From the NCBI GenBank assembly GCA_001931875.2, contig MSJH02000792.1, forward strand, positions 460,734-524,733: 64,000 bases of DNA. The letters run 5' to 3'. Position numbers and translations under genes: made by a program. The notes below the pieces were generated by a model that did no database searches, was not told where the DNA came from, and worked only from the letters and a program-made list of their open reading frames with translations. This DNA is from Byssochlamys sp. IMV 00236. Its lineage: Eukaryota; Ascomycota; Eurotiomycetes; Eurotiales; Thermoascaceae. Shown here piece by piece: positions 1-12,133 of this stretch (position 1 is the first letter of the stretch; every line of letters begins with the position of its first letter).

Positions 1-673
1 TGGGCAGATAGGTAAGGGCTTCTACCGTGAACGACGATCTCTCGGCTTACAACCCGGGGCAAGCCAATAATTGTTAAGTGTTTCCATCACTAGCACTAAC
101 ATGGATGTTTCACAAGCCACCGTCAGGGATGGATCGGTTGGTTCCAGAATCCCCCGCCACTGATCTACGGAGGAGATCTAGATCGGGACAATTTTGAATC
201 TGCACTTATTCGATGCGAACTAATGTACATACATGTACATACATTGCCAAGGTAGTATTATGCCTCAGTCAAGCACCTAGCAGGGTTGGAATCTAGATGG
301 TAGTGCGATCTGGTTTACTGCGGCTATGTATGTATGTACTGTAGATCGACGTGACGTTGCTCAAGTATTGGCTCCACACTCTCGATGGCTTGGTGATCCA
401 TCTGCTTCCTGACTGCTCGCTGCTGACTGTCATTTCGAATTGGACCGATTGACATTGGAGCTCCCTTGCTGACTGTCTCATCTATATATGACTGTCGAGA
501 TAGCTTCATACACTACCTACCTACTTACATTCCTCGTCAGCATACTTACCTTGGCTGACCCCACATCTGTACAGTACCTAGCACAACCCATACGGTAATC
601 ACTTTATAACTTAACCACCACCATCCACTTCACCTACCTACCTGCTCTCAACAAAGCAAAGCAGATACACACA
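1..673. other. intergenic region and 5' leader of the metallophosphoesterase gene
   Basis: No coding region can be supported here. The short open frames near 293-509 lack any codon pattern or splice structure. A short repeat of tacatacatg type lies near 221-242, and CTAC/CTAC runs lie close to the start codon at 674, as is common in fungal leaders. Confidence 0.5.
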
Positions 674-2784
674 ATGCAATTCGAGCTACGCTTCGCTCAT
701 TTCAACGACGTCGTAAGTACATACTTCAGAGTCAAAACCGAACCCTAACCCTACACATTCAATCAAACTCATATCTAGCTGGCAGTATCACGTTCCATCA
801 GCGGATCTACTCTCGCGCTTTCTGCACTTACAAAAATCCTTCCTCAAAAAAGAAATCACTGGCGATAATGGCCTAACAATCTTTAGCGGCGATGGCTTCT
901 CCCCATCGCTTGAAGCAAGTGTTTTGAAGGGCGAGCATATGGGACCGGTGCTTGATTTAGTGAACGTCGATATAGCATGTTATGGGAATCATGGTCTGAT
1001 CGTTCTTTCTTAGCAAACGCGGATTTCACTGAAGTACCTATTGCTGATGGGGCTAGATTTCGACTTTGGCGATACGAGACTGAAACATCTTTCTGATGGA
1101 GTTGATTTTCCTTGGGTGCTTTCGAACGCGTTTCACGCAGCAGGAGGGCTCCTTGGTTGTGCAGAAGAGTATGTGATTAGGGAGGTTAATGGGATTCGTG
1201 TTGGATTCTTCGGACTAGCAGGAACGTATGTAATACGCAAACAAACCGCCCNNNNNNNNNNNNNNNNNNNNNNNNNNNNNNNNNNNNNNNNNNNNNNNNN
1301 NNNNNNNNNNNNNNNNNNNNNNNNNNNNNNNNNNNNNNNNNNNNNNNNNNNNNNNNNNNNNNNNNNNNNNNNNNNNNNNNNNNNNNNNNNNNNNNNNNNN
1401 NNNNNNNNNNNNNNNNNNNNNNNNNNNNNNNNNNNNNNNNNNNNNNNNNNNNNNNNNNNNNNNNNNNNNNNNNNNNNNNNNNNNNNNNNNNNNNNNNNNN
1501 NNNNNNNNNNNNNNNNNNNNNNNNNNNNNNNNNNNNNNNNNNNNNNNNNNNNNNNNNNNNNNNNNNNNNNNNNNNNNNNNNNNNNNNNNNNNNNNNNNNN
1601 NNNNNNNNNNNNNNNNNNNNNNNNNNNNNNNNNNNNNNNNNNNNNNNNNNNNNNNNNNNNNNNNNNNNNNNNNNNNNNNNNNNNNNNNNNNNNNNNNNNN
1701 NNNNNNNNNNNNNNNNNNNNNNNNNNNNNNNNNNNNNNNNNNNNNNNNNNNNNNNNNNNNNNNNNNNNNNNNNNNNNNNNNNNNNNNNNNNNNNNNNNNN
1801 NNNNNNNNNNNNNNNNNNNNNNNNNNNNNNNNNNNNNNNNNNNNNNNNNNNNNNNNNNNNNNNNNNNNNNNNNNNNNNNNNNNNNNNNNNNNNNNNNNNN
1901 NNNNNNNNNNNNNNNNNNNNNNNNNNNNNNNNNNNNNNNNNNNNNNNNNNNNNNNNNNNNNNNNNNNNNNNNNNNNNNNNNNNNNNNNNNNNNNNNNNNN
2001 NNNNNNNNNNNNNNNNNNNNNNNNNNNNNNNNNNNNNNNNNNNNNNNNNNNNNNNNNNNNNNNNNNNNNNNNNNNNNNNNNNNNNNNNNNNNNNNNNNNN
2101 NNNNNNNNNNNNNNNNNNNNNNNNNNNNNNNNNNNNNNNNNNNNNNNNNNNNNNNNNNNNNNNNNNNNNNNNNNNNNNNNNNNNNNNCCCCCTCCGATGG
2201 CCCAGTAACAGAGACTAGAGACTAACAACACAGATATCTGTCCATTCGACAACGCCCTCATTGTGAAACGAACCAGCGGCAGAGTTCTATACCACGCCAT
2301 AGAGAACTCCCTCGGGGACATGCACATGGACGGCCGTTTCCTCCAAGTCTCAGGCCTGCGTATAGTAGCCACATGGAAAAAGAAAGCCGGTGAGCGCGTC
2401 ATAGATATCTTCTTCTTCATCGAAGGACCCGGGACAACAACAACAACAACAACAAAGCTAGAAAAAGTTGATCCTTCTCGCATGTACACAGTCGCTCTTG
2501 CGGGATTTATTGCTCGTGGTTATGATGGGTATACGATGTTTCCGGAAGAAGAGACGATAGTGAATGAGGAGGCTGCCATGACAGATACGAGTCTGATGCT
2601 TCGGATATTTGGACATGGCGAAGAGGAATCGGATGGAGATCGATCGAGAAATGACCATCATGTCAAGGGCGTTGAGAGGGCTAGGAAGAGTATAATTATT
2701 GGAAGGAATGATTCGGATGGATTGCCAGTTGTTAATCCTAGAGTGGACGATAGAATCAGATTTATTGATTATCCTGCTTTGTAG
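674..2784 (+). CDS. calcineurin-like metallophosphoesterase / 5'-nucleotidase family protein (interrupted by assembly gap)
   Basis: Exon 1 is 674-712 and opens with MQFELRFAHFNDV. Exon 2 is 786-993 and exon 3 runs from 1057 to about 1223. Splicing exon 1 to exon 2 gives FNDVYHV, the first metal-binding block. Splicing exon 2 to exon 3 gives GNHDFDFGDTRLKHL, the GNH(D/E) block that binds the dinuclear metal centre. SGDGFSPS lies between them. A probable donor (gtatgt) after GLAGT starts an intron that runs into the N gap at 1252-2187. The last exon starts about 2234 after a CTAAC branch site and cag. It encodes a 5'-nucleotidase C-terminal-like region (IENSLGDMHMDGRFLQVSG, then GYDGYTMF) and ends with TAG at 2782. 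A CAA repeat encodes a run of threonines near 2434-2456. The family hydrolyses phosphomonoesters, typically nucleotides; the substrate here is unknown. The missing middle prevents a full model. Confidence 0.85.
1252..2187. other. assembly gap (936 N)
   Basis: A run of N inside the metallophosphoesterase gene. It begins just after a splice donor and ends in what looks like the tail of another intron, so one or more internal exons are hidden. Open frames that cross the gap are not real genes. Confidence 0.99.
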
Positions 2785-3916
2785 AAGATATACAGTTATA
2801 CATAAGACAGAAAGATAAAGTAGCTTGATAACTTTGGGATATGCTTCGATATAAGGATGTCTGACTCTTTTCCAAGTAAAGTGCCAGTTTACTACGGAAT
2901 CAAGGTTTATTACATATATCTATCAATCTCTGTACCGGGTGAAAACCTGTCGAAGACCAGCCAGATCTCACCCTTCAGACATACATAATCCATCCGCACA
3001 AAAAAAGAGTACCTAAAAGTCAAAGTTAACCAATACACCAAAAACCCCGCTGCAATAATACCAGATCGTCAAGTCTCGCTTTATCTTCAATGATATCTCC
3101 CCCCAGATTTCTTTACAGAGATAGATAGACAATAGCCCGCATAAGGGTCGATTCCAGCTATATACTACGTAGCAGCTAGTTATGCATTATAATACCCCTT
3201 CATTGGTTCCTATGTATCTTCCTGTCTTGCTCCGTTTCTGGTATCTCATGTATTATCTACCAAAATCTCGGAGTCTTCGATCAGAAGTGAGGGACCAGAA
3301 GAAAAACACCACTCCCGATAACTATTCTTGCATTCGGTTCTTCCCGAACCGAGGAATCAGTCACAGATGCCCATGTCGTCAAAACAATAAGTAAAGAGAT
3401 CCATAGGAAAACGAAACCATTAGTGTTTGTCAATCACACCGTATGCGCCAGGCATCCACTACCTGATGATGAAAAACTCGCTGAAGTAAAAAAAGAGTCG
3501 TATCACACACAGCCGTAGAAAAGGAGATGAGTCTACCGCAGCCATCCATTATAACCATCATCAGAGAAACGGTGACAGACAGGAGTGCGGGATAAGGGAG
3601 GTGAAATGAAAGGAGAAATATATCATCAACCGCCGTCAAGATGCATGCTTGTGGGAGGAGAAGCATGCATCGGTCATGCTCGCTGGAGATGCACCAAAGA
3701 TAGAAACTCGAACTCAACGCGCCGAGCCGTAAATCGCGGTCCTCTTATACCTGTAGCAAGATCTGGACCGGGTTTCCAGTAGCATAGCGAGACCATCAGA
3801 TCTCACTTGCCCCCAATTCCTCACGGGCCATACTAGATCTTCCACCAGTCATCAAATACTGCGAACTCAGGTAACTCTTGAATCACCAGGTCGGACGTTT
3901 CAATATCGACCGTGGT
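2785..3916. other. intergenic region between two convergent genes
   Basis: This stretch lies between the 3' ends of the phosphoesterase (plus) and the membrane protein (minus), so it should hold both 3' untranslated regions. The open frames of 60-95 codons in it overlap on both strands and show no recognisable product. I see no RNA gene or repeat. Confidence 0.5.
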
Positions 3917-5059
3917 CTATGTTGTTTCGCTATCACCGCCGTTGACGTCTGTCTTGCTGTCTTTTCGGTTGCCGTAGACACCACCCACGGCACCCCCGAC
4001 AATGGCTCCAATAATGATGATACCGAGGACAACACCGACAATCCATCCTCTCTTTCGGTTTCCATCACCCCGTCCTCGGGCATACTCGCTCTTATAGCCG
4101 ACTTCAAGCCCGGAAACTTGGCCATATGGTGATCCGTTGGAAGCGCCAGATCGCTGCGCCTTTTTTCCGAATGCGCCCGCCATGCCTCCTCCTGCCGTGC
4201 CATTAGTTTCAGCGGGCAAGGCTTCGCTGGATCGAAAACCCAGGGGCAGCATCGATTTCCGTTGAGGCGTTCGGAAAATGTCGTCATCGCCATCATCCGC
4301 AATCTCCTCGGCGTTGATCATCATCGGGTTGACAGCGGCACCGTAAGCCGACTGTCTCTGATAAGGACCATCGTACCAGCTTCCTGTACTCGGATATGAT
4401 GGGTAATGATCGATCAGACTCCGTTGGGAGGGATTCGTCGTTGGTGTGAGATGCGGCGTGCTACCTGCAGGACTGACATGTCCTGCCGGCATAGCGGCTG
4501 CCCCTAGGGGAGAATAATTGGAGGCGTAGGAGTCCCGTGGTCGTAGCGGTCCGAGCGAATCGTGACTGGGACAACTGGGTGTTGATGGAACATATGGTGT
4601 ATCTGATGCTGTGTTGGCGTTGATGTTGGTGTTGATGATGGTGTTGTTGTTATTGTTGATGTTGTTGTTTTGGCTTCGTTCGGCCGGCCCAATCCACCGA
4701 CCGTTCACCGGACTCTGTATCTCTTTCGTGGCCTCGAGACCACTTTGACGTTCGTTATTGCCAGCGACTCCCAGGGCGATTCCACTGATACCACCGCCTG
4801 CAGCTGTGGCCCCCAGGTTGTCCATCCCCGGCGTCACCGTCGTGTTTGTCCGCACCGAGGGCGAGTGTGCCAATTGTCGAGCTGACTGCAAGGCTGGCTC
4901 GCCGTGAGGAGGCGGTGCAGGAGGCACGGCAGACGCATTCCCAACGATGGGGGCGGCCGTGAGAGCATCATCGGTCCCCTGGGGCGCTTCAGCGGCCTGG
5001 TTGCTCTGGAACCGTTCCTCCCCAGGTTCGAAACTGAATGACCGGTGGGTACCGGACAT
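3917..5059 (-). CDS. low-complexity protein with one C-terminal transmembrane segment, function unknown
   Basis: A single uninterrupted frame of 380 codons starts with MSGTHRSFSFEPGEERF at 5059 and stops with TAG at 3917-3919. Residues 1 to about 330 are rich in Ser, Pro, Ala, Asn and Gly, including an Asn tract (NNNINNNNN, from a GTT/ATT repeat near 4620-4665), and look disordered. A basic stretch (NRKR) precedes one hydrophobic segment at about residues 339-363 (WIVGVVLGIIIIGAIVGG and following). After it come only 17 polar residues. There is no N-terminal signal peptide, so the layout suggests a tail-anchored or single-pass protein with a large cytosolic domain; that is inference. I do not recognise the family beyond similar unnamed proteins expected in Eurotiales. 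Confidence 0.8.
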   Translation of the reverse strand: MSGTHRSFSFEPGEERFQSNQAAEAPQGTDDALTAAPIVGNASAVPPAPPPHGEPALQSARQLAHSPSVRTNTTVTPGMDNLGATAAGGGISGIALGVAGNNERQSGLEATKEIQSPVNGRWIGPAERSQNNNINNNNNTIINTNINANTASDTPYVPSTPSCPSHDSLGPLRPRDSYASNYSPLGAAAMPAGHVSPAGSTPHLTPTTNPSQRSLIDHYPSYPSTGSWYDGPYQRQSAYGAAVNPMMINAEEIADDGDDDIFRTPQRKSMLPLGFRSSEALPAETNGTAGGGMAGAFGKKAQRSGASNGSPYGQVSGLEVGYKSEYARGRGDGNRKRGWIVGVVLGIIIIGAIVGGAVGGVYGNRKDSKTDVNGGDSETT

Positions 5060-7868
5060 GCCTGTTGACGACGACGGCCGAGCGCTTTATTTATCACAAA
5101 TAATGATTCCGCGGAGGTATGCAAGGCAGGATGACAGTCCTTTCTTTTTTCTCCCCTTCGGGAATGCGTGCCTGCAGCGTGGGCTGTCTCATTCAAAAAG
5201 GGCTATCTGGATCGCCGATCCGGACGGAGTTCAGCTCGATGCCACGACGGTGACAGCTCACCTTCAGCGCCCAAATGTGTCGTTGATTGAATCCGCGTTG
5301 TGGTCTTATCTAGCTGGGGGGGGGGGAAGAGCAAAAAGAGAATATCCCCTGTTGAAGCGCGAAGTTACACGGTCGGGGACGTAGGAGAGAGTTCAGAAGA
5401 AGAAAGGTTGCCGGGTCGACTAGTTTATCAAGCAGGGACAGTGACTATCAGCTGGCCCTATCTATGGCGAGCGCGAGCAGGAAGGTGTCAGTGCGATTGA
5501 TGGCGGCTGGAGTGCATCAACCCGATGTGTCTGTCTGCGACAAATTCCCTGCCACCGTCTTGCTGCCGTGAAGATCGCGTTTCGAAAGAGGTGCGGGGGA
5601 AAAACACCACCGGGGGATCCTCGACTCTAGACTCAAAATGGAGAGGAGAGATGATCGACCCCCAAGAGTAAGTAAGTTAATTACTTCTAGGAATTGGAAA
5701 AAGCAGGGAAAAGACTAAAAAAGAAACGAAAGAAGAAAAAAAAAAGAAGAAGGTCCAAAGAAGAGAAGAGAAACGAGTGTTGACGACGAGCTGGGATGGC
5801 TTCTCTGCATCCGGCTTTTTTGCCAGGGACGCGGATGGGGCTGAACCTCAACCAAGCCTTTGTTGGTCTGTGTTTTGCCAGGGAATCGGATAGGAGAAAG
5901 ATCATAATAATAATAATATGGTAGATAGTTATCGCATGGGAGCTATGGCGAGAACTAGTGGCTTAGCTCGTCAGCTAAAGTTAGTAACTGGGAACTGGTG
6001 AGTTATTCGCCAGTAACTAAAGTAGTTAGATAGATAGTAAGACAAGATATTGTGATCATTATTATTATTATTCCTCTTCGTGGATCTGAAATTCTGAACT
6101 GGATTTAGTTATCTGGAAGGAAAAACAAAGCTTTCTGTCGCACTTTCTCTTTACTAAAATAATAAATTGAAGTATAAATATAAATAAAAATAATAATAAT
6201 AACAATAATCACAATAAATAAAAAATAAATAAATGCCCAAGGCCGGCGCCTCGCACGTGCCTCAGTCCGCTCCCGGCCGACCGGCTTCGGGTCGCTTCGC
6301 TGTGCTTCCTGTGGCTTTTCGGGACCAGAAAACCATGCCATGACCATCGCACAGAGACAGGAAAACCTAGGCAAAGCCACTGACCTCAGCCCGCTGCTGG
6401 TTGGTATTTATTGGTATATTATTACTAGAAGGATTATTACATAGGTAACTACTAATTACAGAGTAATTAAATTATGGTACTCTGTGCTACATAGATCTCG
6501 ACGAATGTACATACATACATACATGCTGGGTTTCGTCTGTGCTTAGAAGAGGATCTAATAGGATAAGCTTCTTTTTTTTTTCTTATCAGTATGATCATAT
6601 AACAAGAGAGTATTGTAACTACTCTAGTCTCTAATTAATCAACCAAGTGTTCTAAGCAAGCAAGTTAGTTGGTTACTCACTGACTGCTATCTTTATCTCA
6701 TGCAGGACCCCACCACTGCACCAGTCTAACAGGTTCCACCGCTGTCAAGACTCAAGAGTCAAGAGTAAGAACACACTACTACAATTTTCGCTACTCTAGT
6801 CTCTGCACATCCACTTCCCAATTAAGAGTGTCCAGCAGATTACAGAGCATCAAGTCTGTCTCTTGCCTGTTTTGCGCGTACCATAGGACTGATCGGGTGG
6901 CCGAGAGCGGAAATCGTAAACGGCAAGGTACTGTATGGTATGTAATACTGTAGATAACTAGAAGAATCTCGAAAACCCCAAAGCAACTGAGTATGGTAAA
7001 GACTACAGCTGCAAGTCAGTCAACGAGCCGAATTCACCGTCTCTGCATTCACGCTCGCTAGTTACAATCTCACTGATAACACATACACGCCAGCGAAGAG
7101 AGACCAGACAACCTGCCCTCTCTCATCGAATTCTTTTCTTTTTCAATATCGGCCTTCTCCACACCGAACTTCAACTCGCTTTCTTCCACCAAACCACCCT
7201 CCTTCTCTTTCTCGCATAATAATAAATAGTAACAACTAAAGAAACAGAGAACCGAAGAGTCCTGTAGTAATCTGACCATTTCGCCCTTGAATCCCGAACA
7301 GGTGGTTTCCATCCACCGCTGACTCCCATTCCATGTACAATGCCATATCCGTCAATGCCATCGATACAAACATGTCCATGCGACCCGAGAAGAACAAGGT
7401 GCTGCTATCCCATCCATCACGCCAAAGGAACAGACCCATTATGCTGCCTCGCATGTTGGCCTCCCTCGTATATCTCACTCCGGCCCATCAATCCTTCCGA
7501 ACTTTTGCTGTCTCCAGCCGCATCCTGTCAATTTCCCCACCAATAACCCCCCAAAGCCAGAGCGGTCTAATCGCACATGAAAAAAACATCATACAAAATC
7601 GAACACAAGAGGGTATAAACGGTAAGGACAGATATTGTACATCCAAGTCAATAATAACACGAACTGTAAGGGAAACAATCGGTAAAGACGGAAGAAGTGG
7701 TATCTTAAGGGCACCGTGGAATGGTAAAAGGGGGCCAATAAGGAGAAACAAAGGAGAAGAGGTAAAACAAAAGAAAATTTGGTACACAGTCTCCTGACTT
7801 GCGACGGTAGCATGCTCAATTGGCCACAGCCATCGACGGGCACTTCAGGAGTACTCCAAAGCCAGGCC
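5060..7868. other. long intergenic region rich in AT and purine/pyrimidine runs
   Basis: This region lies between the start of the minus-strand membrane protein and the 3' end of the minus-strand medA-like gene. It holds a G run near 5317-5326, AAT/ATT trinucleotide runs (about 5905-5920, 6055-6073, 6180-6235) and an imperfect TACATACATAC run near 6507-6523. The longer open frames at 7236-7843 overlap each other on both strands, and none has a recognisable product. The part next to 7868 probably includes the 3' UTR of the medA-like gene. Confidence 0.5.
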
Positions 7869-10800
7869 TCAGCCTTCTACTTCTTCCGCACTGCGTTGAG
7901 ACGCAGACGTAGCCACCGCAGCCGTTGCCGCACTCAGACTAGATTTCTTCCTGGACCGCTCAAGGAATTTCCTCTTCCCGATCCGCGTCTCAAAATGTGG
8001 AGCGATGGACGTAGTTTCTTGGCCGGCATTCAGCATTGTGTTACGCATCTTGTTACGGTAGGCATCAACTATAAGATACCACCGAGTTAGCCTCTGCGCA
8101 CGGAGGGATGACGGGTGGGAGAAGTCAACCTACGGGATCTCTGGAGGAATAATGTCCTTCCCGCAAATACTCTGCTCTGACTCCAGCTCATGCGATACCC
8201 AAGGTCATTCAACAGGATCTCCTTGTTGTGCTTGCTCCTCGACAGCTTTGGAACCGCAATGTCGGTCTCCCCGTCGATGGATGGTGCCGGCACCAACGTC
8301 CTTCCCACAGTCGCAGTGCTGCCATCATCATCTTCTTCATCGTCATCGTCGAAGTATCTCTTCCCTGGGACGACGCGACCGGGTGGACTCTTCATCTGCA
8401 CGGGAAAATAGGTCCTCGGATAGACCGAATTGGACTGACGGTAAGAATCCGGGATCTCGTTCATGTCCACTTGGTCAAGCATGACTTTGACACGGACGCG
8501 ACAGCCGCGCTGCGAATCATCCACCAGAATAAACTTTCGACGCTTGCCCTGGGGGAGGTCGCCGAAGAGCGCGGCATTATCTGGATTGCGCTCGTCATCG
8601 TCGTTGTCGTCCTCCTCGCGTCTGTTGGAAGATGTCGCGATAGTCCCGTGGCGACTAAAGGATCCCATGCTGCTGGCCTGGAGGGGAGGCATTGAAGGCC
8701 CACCTGGTGCCCCTGAAGCACTGGCAGAAGGGGGGTACATTGGGAAACCGTGGAAAATCTGACCAGTCCGGAGGTCTGTCGTCCCATGTCCAGGCGGCTG
8801 GTGGCCACTTGTAGCATCAGACGAACGATGAGTACCGTTCGTATATCCAGTGCCGCCTATATTCCGCGGGATATTAGGGATGTGGAATTAGCCTACGCTT
8901 TTGTGGCATCTCGTAAAGGAGGGGCAGGCGCGCAACAGGGTACCATGTGATATCCAGGAGGGAAACAGGAAAAGAAAACCGAGAAGGGCATGGGAGGTGA
9001 AAAACACAAGGAAAAGGAACAAGATAGGACCCGACTCCGACAAGTAAACACAGATCCCAGCAGACAAATTCCAACCTCATCAGAGGTATCCTTAACCCGT
9101 CTTTACAGAACAAATAATACATGGCGATCATCACACTCTCCACCATAAAAGTATTGACAAGTCTCAAAACGAAACGCATCACATCTGGTGGAACATACCG
9201 CTGACTTCCTCGTTACCTGTGCTCCCATCATGGTGAGCGTGGTGATGGTGTAGTTGCCCGCCGCCTAGCGACATAGACCCAGGGGGTGGCCGTGGTCCTG
9301 GCGCTGTAAGGCCAGGTCCAGGAACTCCTGGAAGAGCGCTAGTTGGGGCAGCAATATGGCTAGGCTGCGGCGATTGAACAGTTTGCCTCCTGTTTATCTT
9401 TGCCAACCTCCTCACTCGGCGACTGCGAAGTCGAGGGTCTTGATTGCTATTTCTCCAACTGTCGACCGCTCGTTGGATCAATCCTCGTTTACCTCGCAGT
9501 GGGGGGTTCAGCTCGGCCAGCGCCCATCCAACGGCATTGCATTCGGTCTCGTAGACCAATCGGTTGCCTCTGTACTGGTCCTTGCTGCAGCAAGCTCGAG
9601 GATAGACGCAGTTCTCTGTCTTGAACTCTTGACTAAGATTGTCCACGTTCACAGATTCTACGTCACAGCGGATGGTATATTCCATCTTGACGCGGTCACG
9701 TGAATACTCAAAGGCAATCCACTGCACTCCATTGCTATCCTGTCGCACAACAAGGGGAGTCGTGGCTGGGATCGGGCCTGGTGCCGCATTGGGATTCGCC
9801 GCTGCAGCTCCGTTTGCATGTACGTTGTTCTGAGGAACTTGTCCCGTCGCGGGCGTCGAGTGAGGCGGGTTGATGGGCGTCCTTTGAGGCGGCGTAGCCT
9901 GAGACGGTATAGAGTCCAGTTTCAGTTGCTGCGGGCTGTTGGTGGTCATAGCAGCTGGATGTCCCTGTGGCTGCGGGTGCATTTGAGCAGCGCCTGTCTG
10001 ATGCGGGATCATCAGCGACTGCGATGTGAGGGCATGCTGTTGAGACGCCGGGTGTGGTGCATAAGGCGACGGGTGCACCGAGTTCATCGAGGAATACGGC
10101 TGATAACCATACATCTGCGAGGGCATTTGCGGCGATTGCGTATACAAATTCCTTCCATGCTGATCGTGTGTTTGTGACGCCACGGATGCCGGGGAGTTAG
10201 ACTGGGGTGTATGGTAGATTGGAGGATAGGGCCTCTGCATTTGTGCGGTAGCTGCCATCAGATCAGGAGGCCCTAGAGCGCGTCAGTACCTGCAACCCAA
10301 GTATCAGATCCCTAATATTCCTCCATCCAAAGGAAGTTAAGCAATATAACCAGCGCATCTACATGCCTCGCAACAAGGCGTCTGCCCAACTCAACACTTT
10401 CCATGCTACCCTGCCATTTTTGAGTATCAGAAAGAGCAAACTTACCGCTTGAGGGGTATTGTCCAGGAGCGCTTGTCGAGGTATAGTGACTAGGATGCGT
10501 AGTATAATAGGTTGGTTCTTGCGTAGGTTGTCCGTATGGAGTTTGATGTTGCAACGGTACACCGTTCCCTAGACCATGCGCAGTCGCATATGTTCCCGAC
10601 GGTATGGAGCTATTTGGTTGATGCGGAGAGTTCGGTCGTTGCTTCTGGTGTTGCGCAAGACTTGTCGGTCTAGGATGTTGCAGAGCGTGATGCGGGGGAA
10701 TTTGATGGCCCGAGTTCTGGCGACGAAGCTATAGATGGACGGACATTGTCAGCCTCAAGACCAATCCACATACTGTTCACTGATTATGGCCGATTGATAT

Positions 10801-12133
10801 CCATGTGAAGGGGAAATGACTGAAAATGTTTTATGGCAAATAGAATCTCTCAAAAGGAAATAGTTAAAAAAAGTCTGTGTCCTGGCAGCCCCTTTCAAAC
10901 AATTGTGCATGAAAATCAGCACAAAGTGCCTGATATGGACCAGAAGAACAGTAATTTAGGTAACGCCCAATTTGTTCCCCAGTCATCATAGGTAATATTT
11001 TTTTTTCAGGTTCATTCCGCTGGCGAATCCGATGTAAGTTCAAGGGAGACAGACTCTCCCCAGAAAGAGAAACCGCTGTGGTCCTTTTCGGAGAGAAACA
11101 AGTGCTGAAATAGCAATAGATCCAATTATATCTAAAGGGTGCGCCCCAACGGCCCAATCGAGAGCGTAGAATAAGCGACGGCAACAGGGGTATCTCCGAA
11201 GATGTCATTGTCTGTACTCGCACCGTGCTCATGGAACAGGTCACGATGCAACGACACTCTTGAAGGAGGGAGGAACGTTGTACAGGAGAGTGGTGGCCTC
11301 TCCGTGCTGATGGCTCGTATACACCTGGACTGGATCTGCACGTGGAACCTCCAATTGCGTTTCATGCACCATATATGCAGAATACATGGCCTTGAAAGCG
11401 CGGATTCCAAAGGACAGATGTGCGATTCGCCGTGGCAGTGACCAACAGAAGGCAGTCGATTCGACTCCGGGCCTCTTATGGCCCCCATACCTCAGTCAAA
11501 TCCAACCCAGGTGACACCAGCGCGCACATAAACCAGAGGCTTGTGAATGGGCTTTCAATGGGCTTCTTGTAGCACAGGACGAACAGGCAACCGGTAAATC
11601 ATACGAAGATACCGGCCACTGACAATGATGCAAGATCAAGCGCTGACTGTATGGAAGCTCAAAAGGACAATTCTCAAGAAGAACTGTGTAAAAGAAGACA
11701 TTGTACTGAGCAAGCTGCCGGGGTATTGTTCGTGGTCGTGTTGAAGCAGGGGCAACAGTGGCAGGGACAAGGGCACAACATACGCAACACGCGAAGATTG
11801 TGACGCGCAAAAAAGAGAAAAAAACAATAAACGAATAGAAACAATACCAAAGTAATTCTCGTCAACAACCAAGAGATCGACGTAAATATAACATATGATA
11901 TATGCTATACTCTGTGCCTTTCTTGACTGGTGGTTCGGTATTGTTGGTCTTGAATGGTTTTGGGGGGCGGTGTTCGTAGCAACGCGGAGGATGGGGCGAA
12001 CGTGCTCTTTTCCAACAACGGACGATCAAAGGCAATAGATAATAATAATGGCACTTACAGGATCGTCGGCCGAGTCATCCTTATACTTGGCAGTTGGGGG
12101 AGGACCCAGATCGGTCTGGACCATTGCGGTCAT
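7869..12133 (-). CDS. medA: DUF8032-type protein, probable developmental regulator Medusa (MedA)
   Basis: Five exons on the minus strand: 12133-12059, 10728-10446, 10272-9199, 8856-8134 and 8068-7869, giving 784 residues. Every junction keeps frame. Exon 3 ends in GAAGTCAGCG|gtatgt; read-through would stop six codons later. Residues 1-300 are rich in Gln, Pro, His and Ser. A conserved basic/aromatic block of about 120 residues begins at WIAFEYSRDRVKMEYTIRCD and includes CVYPRACCSKDQYRGNR and GLIQRAVDSWRNSNQDPR. A second conserved block in exon 4 contains KRRKFILVDDSQRGCRVRVK and ILLNDLGYRMSWSQSRVFAG, separated from exon 5 by an acidic stretch. There is no velvet or zinc-finger domain. I assign MedA from the overall architecture, the DUF8032-like block and the very long 5' region. 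MedA controls conidiophore development in Aspergillus and acts in the nucleus. The first exon is the least certain; its gtaagt donor and matching phase support it. An alternative start is 12124. Confidence 0.65.
10729..12058 (-). other. long first intron (about 1.3 kb) of the medA-like gene
   Basis: Donor gtaagt is at 12058-12053 and the acceptor tag is next to 10728. Both flanking exons end on codon boundaries, so splicing gives continuous SADDPLRRQNSGHQIPPHHA. The interval has stops in all frames and no recognisable coding segment. It may instead be two introns with a small untranslated or coding exon between them. Confidence 0.45.

Noticed and set aside
742..756. Telomere-like CCCTAACCCTA in the first intron of the phosphoesterase gene
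   Set aside because: Only about two units, inside an intron and next to ordinary genes; not a telomere.
1041..2489. Long open frames on both strands spanning 1041-2225 and 1215-2489
   Set aside because: They cross the N gap and are mostly unknown residues; splicing of the phosphoesterase explains the real coding parts.
8228..8762. Plus-strand frames opposite the medA-like exon 4
   Set aside because: Shadow frames of the conserved minus-strand coding exon.
9179..9198. Stop codon soon after NEEVSG as the end of the DUF8032 protein
   Set aside because: A gtatgt donor lies exactly before it, and the next exon (8856) restores frame and a second conserved block, so the gene continues.
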